A stretch of DNA of 64,000 nt from Planctomycetota bacterium (GCA_025993795.1 JAMQHL010000031.1:1-64000), one strand, 5' to 3'; shown: positions 52,127-61,624, numbered from the stretch's first letter. Numbers and translations are program-made. Notes: generated from the letters alone by a model not told the origin.

Positions 52127-53995
52127 ATGGCAATGACCAGATGGCTCTGTGTGATGTTGTTTGCGTTCGGCTGTCTTCCGCTGATGGCGCAAAACCAGTT
52201 TACCGTGACGACAGTGGCCGACTCCGGCGCCGGCAGCCTGCGCCAGGCAATCATCGATGCCAACGCCCTGCCGAACCAGGTCGTCAGCATGGTGATTGTG
52301 CCCGACGAGATTCGCTTTCAGTCGGGCGTCACCGGCACAATCACGCTGCTGAGTTCGCTGCCCCAGGTCACGGAAGGTGTCAGCATCATCGGCCCCGGCC
52401 GCACCCTGCTGACAGTCAGCGGCACCAACACATTGCGGATCATTGACTCGCAACTAGGGACGTACATGGCCATTTCGCGCATGACACTGGCCAACGGCCG
52501 CGCTGACGGTGACGGTGGCGCGATTTTTTCACGCGGCTGGACGGTCATCAGCGATGTTGCCTTCACCAACTGCCATGCCGTGGGCGCAAGCTCCGGCAGC
52601 GGGCCAGGCGTGGCGGGGCGCGGCGGCGCGATCTTTCATCAGCCGCTGATCGCCGAGTTGTGGGTCACAAACTCGCTGTTTGACGGGTGCAGTGCCGACG
52701 GCGGCAACGGCACCAACGGCAACGGTGGCGCGGGCCATGGCGGCGCGATCTTCTTGTCCAATGGTTTGGGGCGCTTCTCGCTCAGCACGTTCCAGAACTG
52801 CGCCGCCACCGGCGGCGACACCACCACCACCGGCAGCGGCGGTCAGGCCGCGGGCGGGGCGATCTACGCCGACTCAACACTGGACATTGACGATGTCGTG
52901 ATCACCACATGCAGTGCAACCGGCGGCACAACCACAACAACCTCAGCGGAAGGTGGCCGAGCCTACGGCGGCGGCATCCGCGCGCTTTCGGCCATCGACG
53001 CGCTGCGCCTTGATGTCAATGGTTGCTCCGCAACCGGGGGCGCGCCGGGCGCCGGCGGAAACAGCGGCGAAGCCGGCGGCGGCGGCTTGCACAGCGACGC
53101 GGGAACGGGCGTCACTGTTGAGCTGCGGCTTGCCAAGATCGCGCAATGCGCTACTGCAAGCACAAGCGGCTTTTCGTTCGGCGGGGCGATTGCGGTGGAC
53201 GCGATTTTCAACCTGATCGAGTCACACATCGACCAGTGCACCGCAGACGACAGCGGCGGCGGCATTCACAATGAAGGCAGCGACAACGTGCAGATCATCC
53301 GCAGCACAATCAGCGGCTGCACGGGAAGCGGCATCACAGCCATCGGCACCCCGTCGTTCATGATCCAGAACAGCACCGTCAGCGGCAATGACGGCGGCGC
53401 GGCGGCGGGCGGTGTCCAGAACGACGGCGCCTTGATGCAGATCAGTTTCAGCACCATCACCGCCAACAGTGGCACCACATGGGGCGGCGTGTACCGCACG
53501 AGCGGCACGCTCACGATTGTCGGCAGCATTGTCGCGGGCAACACCGGTAGCGGGGCGGCAGCCGACATCGACGCTCAGGGCAGCATGGCGATCGAGAACA
53601 GCGTGGTCGGCATCCAGGACCCCGCAGCAGTCGCGGTTGACGGGACCAGTGGCAACCAGGTCGGCAGCCTTGGCACTCCGCTGAATGCGATGCTATCCAC
53701 GCTCGCCAGCAATGGTGGCCCGACGCCCACACACGCGCTGCTTGCAGGCAGCCCCGCAATCAACATGGGCGGTACCACGGGCGTTCCGACCACGGACCAG
53801 CGAAATGCCGTACGCGACCAGGGCATTGCCGACGCCGGCAGTTACGAGTTTGGCGCGTCACCGCCCAACACCGGCGGCAATGCCGGGGCCGAAGGCGACG
53901 CGCGCTGCACCACGGGCGCAGGTGGCATAAACTGGCTGGCCCTGCTGGGGCTTCTGGCCGCCCTGACGATCATAGTCCGTTTGCGGCGCGCCTAA
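52127..53995 (+). CDS. Secreted beta-helix protein with Cys-helix-Arg tail (2)
   Basis: A 622-residue paralogue of the preceding gene. Signal MAMTRWLCVMLFAFGCLPLM, beta-helix start TVTTVADSGAGSLRQAIIDA, then coils with Gly/Asn/Thr-rich repeats (CSADGGNGTNGNGGAGHGGA; DDVVITTCSATGGTTTTTSA). The end is RCTTGAGGINWLALLGLLAA followed by TIIVRLRRA; Cys594 precedes one helix and Arg-Arg. GGAAGG precedes the ATG at 52127. Its stop overlaps the convergent phosphoesterase stop by 4 bases. The two paralogues have diverged a lot, so the duplication is old. Confidence 0.88.
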   Translation: MAMTRWLCVMLFAFGCLPLMAQNQFTVTTVADSGAGSLRQAIIDANALPNQVVSMVIVPDEIRFQSGVTGTITLLSSLPQVTEGVSIIGPGRTLLTVSGTNTLRIIDSQLGTYMAISRMTLANGRADGDGGAIFSRGWTVISDVAFTNCHAVGASSGSGPGVAGRGGAIFHQPLIAELWVTNSLFDGCSADGGNGTNGNGGAGHGGAIFLSNGLGRFSLSTFQNCAATGGDTTTTGSGGQAAGGAIYADSTLDIDDVVITTCSATGGTTTTTSAEGGRAYGGGIRALSAIDALRLDVNGCSATGGAPGAGGNSGEAGGGGLHSDAGTGVTVELRLAKIAQCATASTSGFSFGGAIAVDAIFNLIESHIDQCTADDSGGGIHNEGSDNVQIIRSTISGCTGSGITAIGTPSFMIQNSTVSGNDGGAAAGGVQNDGALMQISFSTITANSGTTWGGVYRTSGTLTIVGSIVAGNTGSGAAADIDAQGSMAIENSVVGIQDPAAVAVDGTSGNQVGSLGTPLNAMLSTLASNGGPTPTHALLAGSPAINMGGTTGVPTTDQRNAVRDQGIADAGSYEFGASPPNTGGNAGAEGDARCTTGAGGINWLALLGLLAALTIIVRLRRA

Positions 53996-54624
53996 AGGTC
54001 GACCACGATCGCCGGGCGCATTCCGCGATGACCCGCATCAAGACTGGAGGCGTTCACAAAATGGACGCCTCCAGCCGTTTGCTCGCCATACCCTTCGTGG
54101 ATGTGCCCGAAAATATGCACACGCGGCTTGATGCGGGGCAATGCTGCTCGCAGCTCTTCACACCCGACTAATCTGCCATCGTGGGTCTCATCCAGAATGC
54201 CGTGGGGCGGGCTGTGAGTGACCAGCACGTCAATGCCGACCGGCACCTTCGCCCACACCCGGCGCAAGGGCTCGCCGCGTTCCAGGTTGAATGCCCAGTG
54301 CATGAAACGCGGCTGCCACGGTGAGCCCCAAAATCGCAAGCCCTCCAGCTCGATACCGCTGTCCTGCAGAAAGTGCACGTCCGAGCAGCCGGCCCTCAGG
54401 GTTCTTGCCGCAGCCTCAGGTTCTGACTCGAACAACGAGTCGTGATTGCCGGCAACGACAACACGATGTGAGAAGGGCTGGGCATGAAGCCAGTCGGAAA
54501 ACCGGCGAACATCGTGAGCATCGCCGATCCCGCAGAAGTCCCCAGCGTGCACAAGGACGTCGCCTTCCGGCAACTGCAGAGAGTCGTGGCGGCCGTGGGT
54601 GTCGCTGATGCAGACCAGTCTCAT
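53992..54624 (-). CDS. Metallophosphoesterase (MPPED/239FB-like)
   Basis: A 210-residue calcineurin-like phosphoesterase. Metal-site motifs: SDTHG at 7-11, GDFCG, GNHDSL at 59-64, THSPPHGILD and FGHIHEGYG. The length and the late FVNASSLD match the MPPED1/239FB group, which cleaves cyclic nucleotides or other phosphodiesters; the substrate is unknown. It converges with the 52127 gene, with a 4-base overlap of stop codons. Confidence 0.92.
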   Translation of the reverse strand: MRLVCISDTHGRHDSLQLPEGDVLVHAGDFCGIGDAHDVRRFSDWLHAQPFSHRVVVAGNHDSLFESEPEAAARTLRAGCSDVHFLQDSGIELEGLRFWGSPWQPRFMHWAFNLERGEPLRRVWAKVPVGIDVLVTHSPPHGILDETHDGRLVGCEELRAALPRIKPRVHIFGHIHEGYGEQTAGGVHFVNASSLDAGHRGMRPAIVVDL

Positions 54625-54913
54625 CCGGTTTCCAGCCAGCTACTTAAGTCATTTTGTGTTCAATCTCATCTGGGCAGTTTACAACGAACGCCCCGCCAAG
54701 CGCGCCTCCCAGTATCATACATTCTGCATTATTCGCGCCTAAACCGTACACGGATAAACATATCGCATCCGTTCGTGGTAAGTGCTCTAATGCGACAGCA
54801 GCTTAATCGATTGGTTCGTCCGAATGCGACGCAAATGGCCCCCACACGGGGGACCGGGGAGAGTAAGACTTATTTGCGGTATTTCTTTTATTATTCTTAT
54901 TGTGGGGAGGAAC
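54625..54913. other. AT-richer promoter region
   Basis: 289 bases, clearly less GC-rich than the surroundings, between divergent genes. It contains acggat (54750-54755) and its inverse atccgt (54767-54772), an inverted repeat with an 11-base spacer, and a GGGGAGG site just before the next ATG. No gene is evident. It probably holds the promoters of both neighbours. Confidence 0.45.
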
Positions 54914-57900
54914 ATGAACTATTTAGTTTGCTTGGCGGCAGCAGCCGCCACCCTCGTTGGCGTGTGCAACCTGTCAGCTCAGGCCCAGGCGCCCGGCGCC
55001 GAATACGGTCTGCCGGTCGCGTCGCAAACACGCGTGGCGACTCACTACCGGTTGCCTGACGGCAGCCTGCGCGCAGTGCTGACCGTCAAGCCGCACAACT
55101 ACCAGGATTCCGACGGCAACTGGCACGTGATCGACGAAACGCTCAAGCGCGACGTTGAGTACGCCTACAAGAACCTCGAAAACGGTCTGACCTCACGCTT
55201 TCCGGACGCACTTGCCGACGGCATTCGATTTGCCGGCCACAACCAGCCCGCCGTCACGCTGCGCCCGGCCCAACTTGTCGGCTATGCGGCAGACGGCTCC
55301 GTGCTGAACGCTGTCACGCCCTGGCGCGCGTTCGCGCAGCAGGAAGGCGACAAGACGGTATTCTACCCGGGCCTGTACAACGGCGTCACCGACGAATACG
55401 TGCTCGGGCCGGATATGGTCAAGCACAACATGGTGGTCTATCGCAACGGTCTGGCCGGATATGAAGCCAGCGAGTTCGTTGCCGGAGAATACATGCTGGA
55501 TATGCCGGCCGGCTGGTCGGCCCAGGCAAGCAACCGCAAACTGCGCCTGCTGAATGAGTTCGGCGAATGCATCTATGAAGTCGGCGCGGTGGACGCCTTT
55601 GATGCGGCCGGCGAAGTTTTCAACGGTGATCTTACCTGGCGCCTCGATGGCACGGTGCTGCACCTCGGCATGAAGGTTTCGACGGCATGGCTGCTCGACG
55701 CGCAGCGCCAGTGGCCAGTACGCATCGACCCGACGCTGACGCTGCAGCCTGATGGCACCGTGGGCAAGGATGCATTGCTCTACTCAGGTGGTGGCAATTT
55801 TGGCACATATGAATTCATGACCTTCAACAGCGGTGGCGACACTGAAGGCATCATCGAATACAATCTGTCCTCGATGCCCAGCGGCGCAACGGTCACGGCC
55901 GCGCAGTTCGAGGCGTGGCATCTGTACAACACGATCACCGGCCATGTGGTGAACCTGTACACAGCCAGCGCAGCTTGGGTTGAGTCAACAATCGCCTGGT
56001 CAACCAAGCCTGCGCGCTCGGCCACCCAGTCCTCTTCGCTGACATTCACGAACGGCTCGCCGAATGTGTGGCGAATCTGGACAGGGCTCGGAACGCTGGT
56101 GGCAAGCTGGCTTAACAGCAGTGTTGCCAACAACGGCTTCTATATCGTCAACACCACTAATTCAGTGTTTGTTGCTTACCTCCGTTCCAGCGACTGGACC
56201 ACGGCCACTGAGCGCCCGAAGCTGGTGATCGACTACTCGAACACCCCGCCCTCAGTCACCAGTGTCTCGCCCAATCCCGTAAGCTGGAGCCAGACACTGA
56301 CCATCACCGGCACCAGCCTCACCGGCGCGACGGCGGTAACGATCGGCGGTGTCGCCGCCGCAATCACCAGCAACACCGCTACACAGATTGAAGTGACGGT
56401 GGCCGATACCACGCCCACCGGGTCGGGTCGCGTCGTGTCGGTAACCACGGGTTCCGGCTCTGACAGCACACAGACCGTTACGGTCAACGGCGCTGCGCCG
56501 GTCTTGACCAGCGGTGCACCGAACCCGGTAAGCTGGCTGCAGACACTGACGATCACCGGCAGCAACCTCTCCAGTACCACGGCCGTATCGATCGGCGGCA
56601 CAGCGGCAGCCATCACGGCGACCACAGCGACAACAGTTCAAGTCACCGTCTCAGACAGCACGGCCACTGGCTCACAGACTGTGGCAGTAACCAACTCGAT
56701 CGGCACTACCAGCACTCTCAGCGTAACGGTTTCAGGCGTCGCACCGACCGTGACAGGCCTTGCGCCCGACCCGGTAGACTGGGGCCAGACCCTGACCATT
56801 ACGGGCAACTACCTGGCGAGCACCAGCGCCGTCACGGTTGGCGGCACTGCCGCGGCAATTACATCGGCAAGCACGACAAGTGTGCAGGTGACGGTGGCAA
56901 ACAACACGCCGACGGGATCGCAGGTGGTGTCGGTCACGACCAGCGGCGGCAACAACAGTGCCAACTCAGTCACTGTGAACAGCGTAGCACCCGTGATTGC
57001 GACAGTCTCACCCAACCCTGTGAGCTGGTTGCAGACCCTGACGATCACCGGAACATTCCTGTCCAACGCCACAGCAGTAACGGTGGGTGGCACAGCCGCC
57101 GCGATTACGTCCAACACGGCAACGCAGGTGCAGGTGACGGTTGCTGATGGCACACCAACAGGCAGCCAGAACGTTGTGGTGACTACGGCCGTTGGCAACA
57201 GCAACACTCAAAGCGTTACCGTCAACAGTGTGGCACCAGTGGCAACCAGCGCCGCACCCGACCCCGTGAACTGGAGCCAGCAACTGACGATCACCGGCAA
57301 CTACCTGGCAACCACCTCGTCGGTCACCATCGGCGGCGTGACCCAGGCGCTCGGCACGGTAAGCACTACGTCTGTGCAGGTGACAGTGGACTTCAGCACT
57401 CCGACCGGTTCGCAGACGATTGTGGTGACCACGTCAGGCGGCGCCAACAACACGCTCTCCGTGACCGTGAACGCGTTGCCCCCGGCGATCACGACGGCCA
57501 CACCCAACCCGGTGCGTTGGTACCAGGCATTGACCATCACAGGCACCGGCCTTGGCAGCGCCACCTCGGTAACTGTCGGCGGCGTCAGCCTGACCCCGCA
57601 AAGCAACACGATGACACAGATCGTCGTCAACATCCCCGACACCATGGCCACGGGCGTACAGACCGTACAGGTCACCACCGCTCACGGCAGTGACAGCACC
57701 TCCGTGACCGTCAATGGCGCACCGCCCGTCACGACCAACGTCTCGCCGGGCAGCGTGATGCAGGGCCAGTCGATCACGATCACGGGCACGGGACTGGGTA
57801 ACGCTACGGTTGCCGTGGGCGGCGCCAATGCTCAGATCACGTCCAACAGCATGACGCAGATCGTTGCCAGCATTACCGGGTTCACACCGGCGGGTACCCA

Positions 57901-58108
57901 TGCGGTCAACGTAACCACAGCGCACGGCACCGCGAACAACCTGACGCTTACCGTCACCAGCGCCAGCGTGACAGGAGGAGCCGGCGGTGGCGGCGGTGGT
58001 GGAGGCGGTGGGTGCGCAAGCAGCACCGGCGGCGCAACCTGGATGCTGGGCGTGCTGGCCCTGCTGGCATGTGCAGCGGTGCTGCGACGCCGTCGCGCAG
58101 GAGCATAG
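54914..58108 (+). CDS. Large secreted protein with seven IPT/TIG repeats
   Basis: A 1064-residue protein. Signal MNYLVCLAAAAATLVGVCNL; residues about 30-260 form a first domain (TRVATHYRLPDGSLRAVLTV); about 265-440 resemble a DNRLRE-type beta-sandwich; then seven IPT/TIG-like repeats of about 82 residues (from residue 446), each starting near NPVSWxQTLTITG. The tail is a glycine run with Cys1034, a helix (MLGVLALLACAAVL) and RRRRAGA. This tail matches the sorting-signal layout of the two beta-helix proteins. Repeats of this kind support surface adhesion or glycan contact in other proteins. Strong site GGGGAGG precedes the ATG. Confidence 0.9.
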   Translation: MNYLVCLAAAAATLVGVCNLSAQAQAPGAEYGLPVASQTRVATHYRLPDGSLRAVLTVKPHNYQDSDGNWHVIDETLKRDVEYAYKNLENGLTSRFPDALADGIRFAGHNQPAVTLRPAQLVGYAADGSVLNAVTPWRAFAQQEGDKTVFYPGLYNGVTDEYVLGPDMVKHNMVVYRNGLAGYEASEFVAGEYMLDMPAGWSAQASNRKLRLLNEFGECIYEVGAVDAFDAAGEVFNGDLTWRLDGTVLHLGMKVSTAWLLDAQRQWPVRIDPTLTLQPDGTVGKDALLYSGGGNFGTYEFMTFNSGGDTEGIIEYNLSSMPSGATVTAAQFEAWHLYNTITGHVVNLYTASAAWVESTIAWSTKPARSATQSSSLTFTNGSPNVWRIWTGLGTLVASWLNSSVANNGFYIVNTTNSVFVAYLRSSDWTTATERPKLVIDYSNTPPSVTSVSPNPVSWSQTLTITGTSLTGATAVTIGGVAAAITSNTATQIEVTVADTTPTGSGRVVSVTTGSGSDSTQTVTVNGAAPVLTSGAPNPVSWLQTLTITGSNLSSTTAVSIGGTAAAITATTATTVQVTVSDSTATGSQTVAVTNSIGTTSTLSVTVSGVAPTVTGLAPDPVDWGQTLTITGNYLASTSAVTVGGTAAAITSASTTSVQVTVANNTPTGSQVVSVTTSGGNNSANSVTVNSVAPVIATVSPNPVSWLQTLTITGTFLSNATAVTVGGTAAAITSNTATQVQVTVADGTPTGSQNVVVTTAVGNSNTQSVTVNSVAPVATSAAPDPVNWSQQLTITGNYLATTSSVTIGGVTQALGTVSTTSVQVTVDFSTPTGSQTIVVTTSGGANNTLSVTVNALPPAITTATPNPVRWYQALTITGTGLGSATSVTVGGVSLTPQSNTMTQIVVNIPDTMATGVQTVQVTTAHGSDSTSVTVNGAPPVTTNVSPGSVMQGQSITITGTGLGNATVAVGGANAQITSNSMTQIVASITGFTPAGTHAVNVTTAHGTANNLTLTVTSASVTGGAGGGGGGGGGGCASSTGGATWMLGVLALLACAAVLRRRRAGA
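56249..57972 (+). repeat. Seven tandem ~246-bp coding repeats (IPT/TIG)
   Basis: Within the 54914 gene the segments starting near 56249, 56495, 56741, 56987 and onward encode related 82-residue units. At the protein level most contain P-N/D-P-V-x-W-x-Q-x-L-T-I-T-G, TAAAIT and T-x-V-Q-V-T-V. Codon-level divergence shows they are not a recent expansion, but unit 3 and unit 4 are strongly alike. Unit 7 is the most changed (no NPVSW). Confidence 0.75.
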
Positions 58109-58127
58109 AACGCAAGATTCCGCAAGA

Positions 58128-58160
58128 CGACAGGCGCCCCCCGGCGCCTGTCGTTTCTTT
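58128..58160 (+). terminator. Rho-independent terminator
   Basis: cgacaggcgcc (58128-58138), loop cccc, ggcgcctgtcg (58143-58153), then tttcttttcc. A perfect 11-bp stem, 19 bases after the IPT-repeat gene stop. Confidence 0.9.
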
Positions 58161-58223
58161 TCCACGGCGCGCGCGCCCATGGCGGCACCGTGCGGCTGGG
58201 CTATCATGCGGCGGGAGTGATCG

Positions 58224-59534
58224 ATGGCTGAAACCTCTGAGCACCGCAGCAAACCGAACTTCTTCGACATCGACTTCGGCAAAGCGCCGTTCATCGCGAT
58301 CTGGGAAGTTACGCGTGCGTGTGACCTGCGCTGCGTGCACTGCCGCGCCGAGGCCATCCCCAACCGCAACCCCGACGAGCTCACGCGCGAGCAGGGCTTC
58401 AAGCTGATCGAGGACCTGCGGGCGTTCTCAGAAACGGCGCCGCCGCTGTTCGTAATTACAGGCGGCGACCCCCTGAAGTCGCCTTATGTATACGACTACA
58501 TCAAGCACGCCGACGACGTTGGCTTGCGCGTGGCAGTCACGCCATCAGCTACGGGCCTGCTGACCCGCGAAGCCATTCACAAGATGAAGGAACACGGCTT
58601 GACGCGCTTGGCGATAAGTCTTGACGGGTCAACAGCCGAGATCCACGACAATTTCCGGCGCCAACCCGGCTCCTATGCCCACACGATTCGTGCGATCAAG
58701 GACGCGCTGGCCGAAGGGCTGACGGTGCAGATCAACACCACGATCTCGCGCTGGAACATGAACGACATCGACAACCTGTGCGAGCTGATGCAGAAGCTCG
58801 GGCTTACGCTGTGGGCAGCTTTCTTCCTCGTGCCCACCGGCCGCGGCGAAGAAACCGACGAGATTTCACCTGAGCAGTACGAGCAGGCGCTGCACAAACT
58901 TTATGAAACTGCCCGCAAAGCCGACTTTGACCTCAAGACTACCGCTGCCCCCCACTACCGCCGCGTAGTGCTGCAGGCCCAGCGTGGCCAGGGCATGTCC
59001 GGCGACAGCAACGCATACCTCAAGCCCCGCAAAGAGGGCGGCAGCGTCGCAGACCGAAACGCAGAGGGCCCGCCTGCATGGGTGTTGCGCCCAATGAAGC
59101 CGGGCGGATGGTCGCGCGGTGACGCCATCGGTCGCGCGGCGCGGGGCGTGAATGACGGCAACGGGTTCATCTTCATTGACCACGTCGGTGAGGTCTACCC
59201 AAGCGGGTTCCTGCCACTGAAGTGCGGGAACGTGAAGTCGCAGTCGATTGTCGAAATCTACCGCAACAACCCGCACCTTGTGCGCATGCGCGATTTCAGC
59301 CAGCTCAAAGGCAAGTGCTGGGCGTGCGACTATCGCGACGTATGCGGGGGTGCGCGTTCACGGGCGTTTGCCGTCACCGGCGATTATCTGGCCAGCGAAC
59401 CCTACTGCACTTATGTCCCGCCCGCCCTGCAGCATGTGAAAGGCGTCAACTGGCTGGCCCCGGACATGCTGATCAAAGACGTGCGCGAACACATCAAGCC
59501 GGAAGAACTCGTCCGCATCGAAAAGCCTGAATAG
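58224..59534 (+). CDS. Radical SAM/SPASM protein (TIGR04053-like)
   Basis: A 436-residue protein with the radical SAM cluster motif CDLRCVHC (Cys 33, 37, 40), then FVITGGDPL and the SAM barrel, plus a C-terminal SPASM-type Cys cluster (CWACDYRDVCGGARSRAF, later EPYC). The overall layout (TPSATGLLTREAI, PMKPGGWSRGDA, EVYPSGFLPLKCGNV) matches the TIGR04053 family, which resembles haem d1/peptide-modifying radical SAM enzymes but is not assigned to a reaction. No precursor peptide gene is evident near it. The start ATG at 58224 has GGGAG upstream. Confidence 0.9.
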   Translation: MAETSEHRSKPNFFDIDFGKAPFIAIWEVTRACDLRCVHCRAEAIPNRNPDELTREQGFKLIEDLRAFSETAPPLFVITGGDPLKSPYVYDYIKHADDVGLRVAVTPSATGLLTREAIHKMKEHGLTRLAISLDGSTAEIHDNFRRQPGSYAHTIRAIKDALAEGLTVQINTTISRWNMNDIDNLCELMQKLGLTLWAAFFLVPTGRGEETDEISPEQYEQALHKLYETARKADFDLKTTAAPHYRRVVLQAQRGQGMSGDSNAYLKPRKEGGSVADRNAEGPPAWVLRPMKPGGWSRGDAIGRAARGVNDGNGFIFIDHVGEVYPSGFLPLKCGNVKSQSIVEIYRNNPHLVRMRDFSQLKGKCWACDYRDVCGGARSRAFAVTGDYLASEPYCTYVPPALQHVKGVNWLAPDMLIKDVREHIKPEELVRIEKPE

Positions 59535-59541
59535 ACCCTGC

Positions 59542-59562
59542 TGCGCGGGTTGCGCAATTTTT
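59542..59562 (+). terminator. Small rho-independent terminator
   Basis: tgcgc (59542-59546), loop gggtt, gcgca (59552-59556), then attttt. Short stem, but the T-run and its position, 8 bases after the radical SAM stop, support it. It abuts the promoter-like motif at 59567. Confidence 0.6.
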
Positions 59563-59566
59563 CCGC

Positions 59567-59593
59567 GTGAGACAGCCACGCCCGGCGCGACTA
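59567..59593 (+). promoter_or_regulatory. Promoter-like motif shared with 8449
   Basis: gtgagac, 13 bases, gcgacta, then tcccca; ATG 49 bases downstream. The same heptamers with identical spacing precede the gene at 8505. In both cases the motif follows a terminator T-run, so it lies where a new promoter must be. Confidence 0.5.
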
Positions 59594-59641
59594 TCCCCAA
59601 CGCAACGATACAGCCCGCTTCGGGCGACCACGGAGGATTTC

Positions 59642-61333
59642 ATGAAGCGTTGGATGATGAGACTTTTCGCGCTGGCACTGGCTGCGGGCTTTCTTGCCTC
59701 GACGGCAACCATGGCGCAGGACGCGCCCAAGCCGGCAGACCCCGACAAGAAGACTGAATCCAAACCCGCGGACAGCAACACTGTCACCGTGGGTTTTGAG
59801 TTCGAAGGCCTGATCTTCGTCCAGGTCAAGGTGAACGGCAAAGGGCCGTACAAGTTCCTGTTCGACAGCGGCGCAACGCAGAGCGTGCTGAACGCGCGCC
59901 TGGCGACTGAGCTTGACCTTGAACAGCACGATATGCCGGGAGGCGTGCAGGGTGTCGGTACAGCCGAGGCCAAGCTGGTAGTGCTGGACAGCCTTGAAAT
60001 CGGCGAGTTCAAGCGCGGCGAGTGCATTGCCGCGTCGATGAACCTTGACCACATGAGCGGCACGCTCGGTTACCACATGATGGGCATCGTGGGCCAGAAC
60101 ATCATCAAGAAGATGGCCAAGGTCGAGATCGATTTCGGCGCAAGCAAGCTCGGCATGACCCGCTACCCCGAAGGCGAAGAGCCCGGCGACATGCAGGAAG
60201 AGATGCTGATCCGCATGCTGAAGGGCGGCGGCGGGATCCCGGGCATGCCCGGCATGCCCGGCGGCAAGCCCGACGAAGGGCCCAAGAAGGACCCCAAGAA
60301 AGACCCCAAGAAAGACGAAGACGAGTTTTCACTTCAACCCGTGGGGCCCAGCGCCGCGTGGCTGATCCAGGATGGCAAGTCCGAGGCCGAGGCAGATCGC
60401 CGCTCGCCCACCGAGGGCATGACGCTGACTTATCGCACCGGCGAATTGAACTTCTTTGGCCGCAAAATGGAGCTGGTGCCCTACTGGTATCTCGACTGCG
60501 TGATCAACGGCAAGACCAAGAGCTTCATGTTCGATACCGGCGCCAGCATGCTGCTGGCCCTTGGCACCAAGCTGGCCGACGACCTTAAGCTGCCCACGAG
60601 CTTCAACTACCCGGTGAAAGGCATCGGCAAGGGCGACGCCAAGTCTGGCATGGTTGACAGCTTCCAGGTCGGCGTCATCAAGGAAGTGGACGTCGCCTGC
60701 ACGATCATGGAACTGCCCAAGATCACCGACCAGCTCGGCGAAATGGGCGGCATGATCCCCGGCGTGGACAAACTGAACTTCGACGGCATCGTCGGCGTCA
60801 CACTGGCCACCCGCTTCAAGAAGATGATCGTTGACGCCAAAGAAAAGCACATCGAGTTCATCCCCTACGGCAAAGATGAAGAGAACAAGATCGACCCATT
60901 CGCCAGCGAAGACTTCGTCAAGGACGCAGTCGTACGGACCTGGCAGGGCAAAGCCGGCAAGTTCAGCCTCAGTGGTGACTCGGTTCAGCTGGAAGACTGG
61001 AAGTCCAAGGGCCTCGAAAGCGGGGGGCTCGAAGTCGAGGCGGTTGACGAAGGCGGCGCAGCAGCCAAGGCCGGGATCAAGAAGGGCGACATCATCACCC
61101 ACCTGGTCGGCGTGGCTGGCGACATCCCCGACGACCTCGAGGATGCCGACGTTGACGGCAACGACGTAAAGGTGCGCGACATGCCCGCGCTGATCATGTG
61201 GGCGTGCTCGCAGGACCCTGGCAAGGAAGTTACGGTACGGCTGCAGCGCGGCAAAGAGCAGTTGGATGTGAAGGTTGTGCTGGATAACTACGGATTCAGC
61301 GGCGCGTACCCTGAGCGGTTCAAGGGGAAGTAG
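59642..61333 (+). CDS. Secreted double aspartyl-protease-like protein with PDZ
   Basis: A 563-residue protein with signal MKRWMMRLFALALAAGFLAS, a Lys/Asp linker, and two retropepsin-like domains: the first with DSGA at 75-78, the second with DTGA at 298-301. Between them lies a Gly/Pro/Lys linker (GMPGMPGGKP, repeated KKDPKKD). The C-terminal part (about 455-545) is a PDZ domain (GGLEVEAVDEGGAAAKAGIK). Classical retropepsins dimerise with one DTG per chain; having two in one chain could form an internal dimer. CGGAGGATTTC before the ATG is a strong ribosome site. It may cleave or bind envelope peptides. Confidence 0.88.
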   Translation: MKRWMMRLFALALAAGFLASTATMAQDAPKPADPDKKTESKPADSNTVTVGFEFEGLIFVQVKVNGKGPYKFLFDSGATQSVLNARLATELDLEQHDMPGGVQGVGTAEAKLVVLDSLEIGEFKRGECIAASMNLDHMSGTLGYHMMGIVGQNIIKKMAKVEIDFGASKLGMTRYPEGEEPGDMQEEMLIRMLKGGGGIPGMPGMPGGKPDEGPKKDPKKDPKKDEDEFSLQPVGPSAAWLIQDGKSEAEADRRSPTEGMTLTYRTGELNFFGRKMELVPYWYLDCVINGKTKSFMFDTGASMLLALGTKLADDLKLPTSFNYPVKGIGKGDAKSGMVDSFQVGVIKEVDVACTIMELPKITDQLGEMGGMIPGVDKLNFDGIVGVTLATRFKKMIVDAKEKHIEFIPYGKDEENKIDPFASEDFVKDAVVRTWQGKAGKFSLSGDSVQLEDWKSKGLESGGLEVEAVDEGGAAAKAGIKKGDIITHLVGVAGDIPDDLEDADVDGNDVKVRDMPALIMWACSQDPGKEVTVRLQRGKEQLDVKVVLDNYGFSGAYPERFKGK

Positions 61334-61363
61334 CAAGCGCACCAAGACGCCAATCAAGCAGAA

Positions 61364-61402
61364 AATAAGGAACGCCCGGGGCTATCCGGGCGTTCTCTTA
61401 TT
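61364..61402 (+). terminator. Rho-independent terminator
   Basis: gaacgcccgg (61370-61379), loop ggctat, ccgggcgttc (61386-61395), with further aataag/cttatt pairing and a T-rich end. It lies 36 bases after the protease-like gene. Confidence 0.85.
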
Positions 61403-61624
61403 GGGACACGAAGTTCATAGCGTTATTGGGCTAAGCGGCAACCAACCGGTTAGTAATTCGTCGGTGAACGGTAAGTTCACAAGATACATGAAAATAAGCA
61501 CTTAGATCGCCCTTGCTTTTCAACTGCCCAAATGGCACAACTCCCGGAGTCACTACCACATCATCTTGAAACTGACTTCACAATCTGCGAGACGGTCTTA
61601 GCTTCTTTGCGTGTATTTGTGGTG

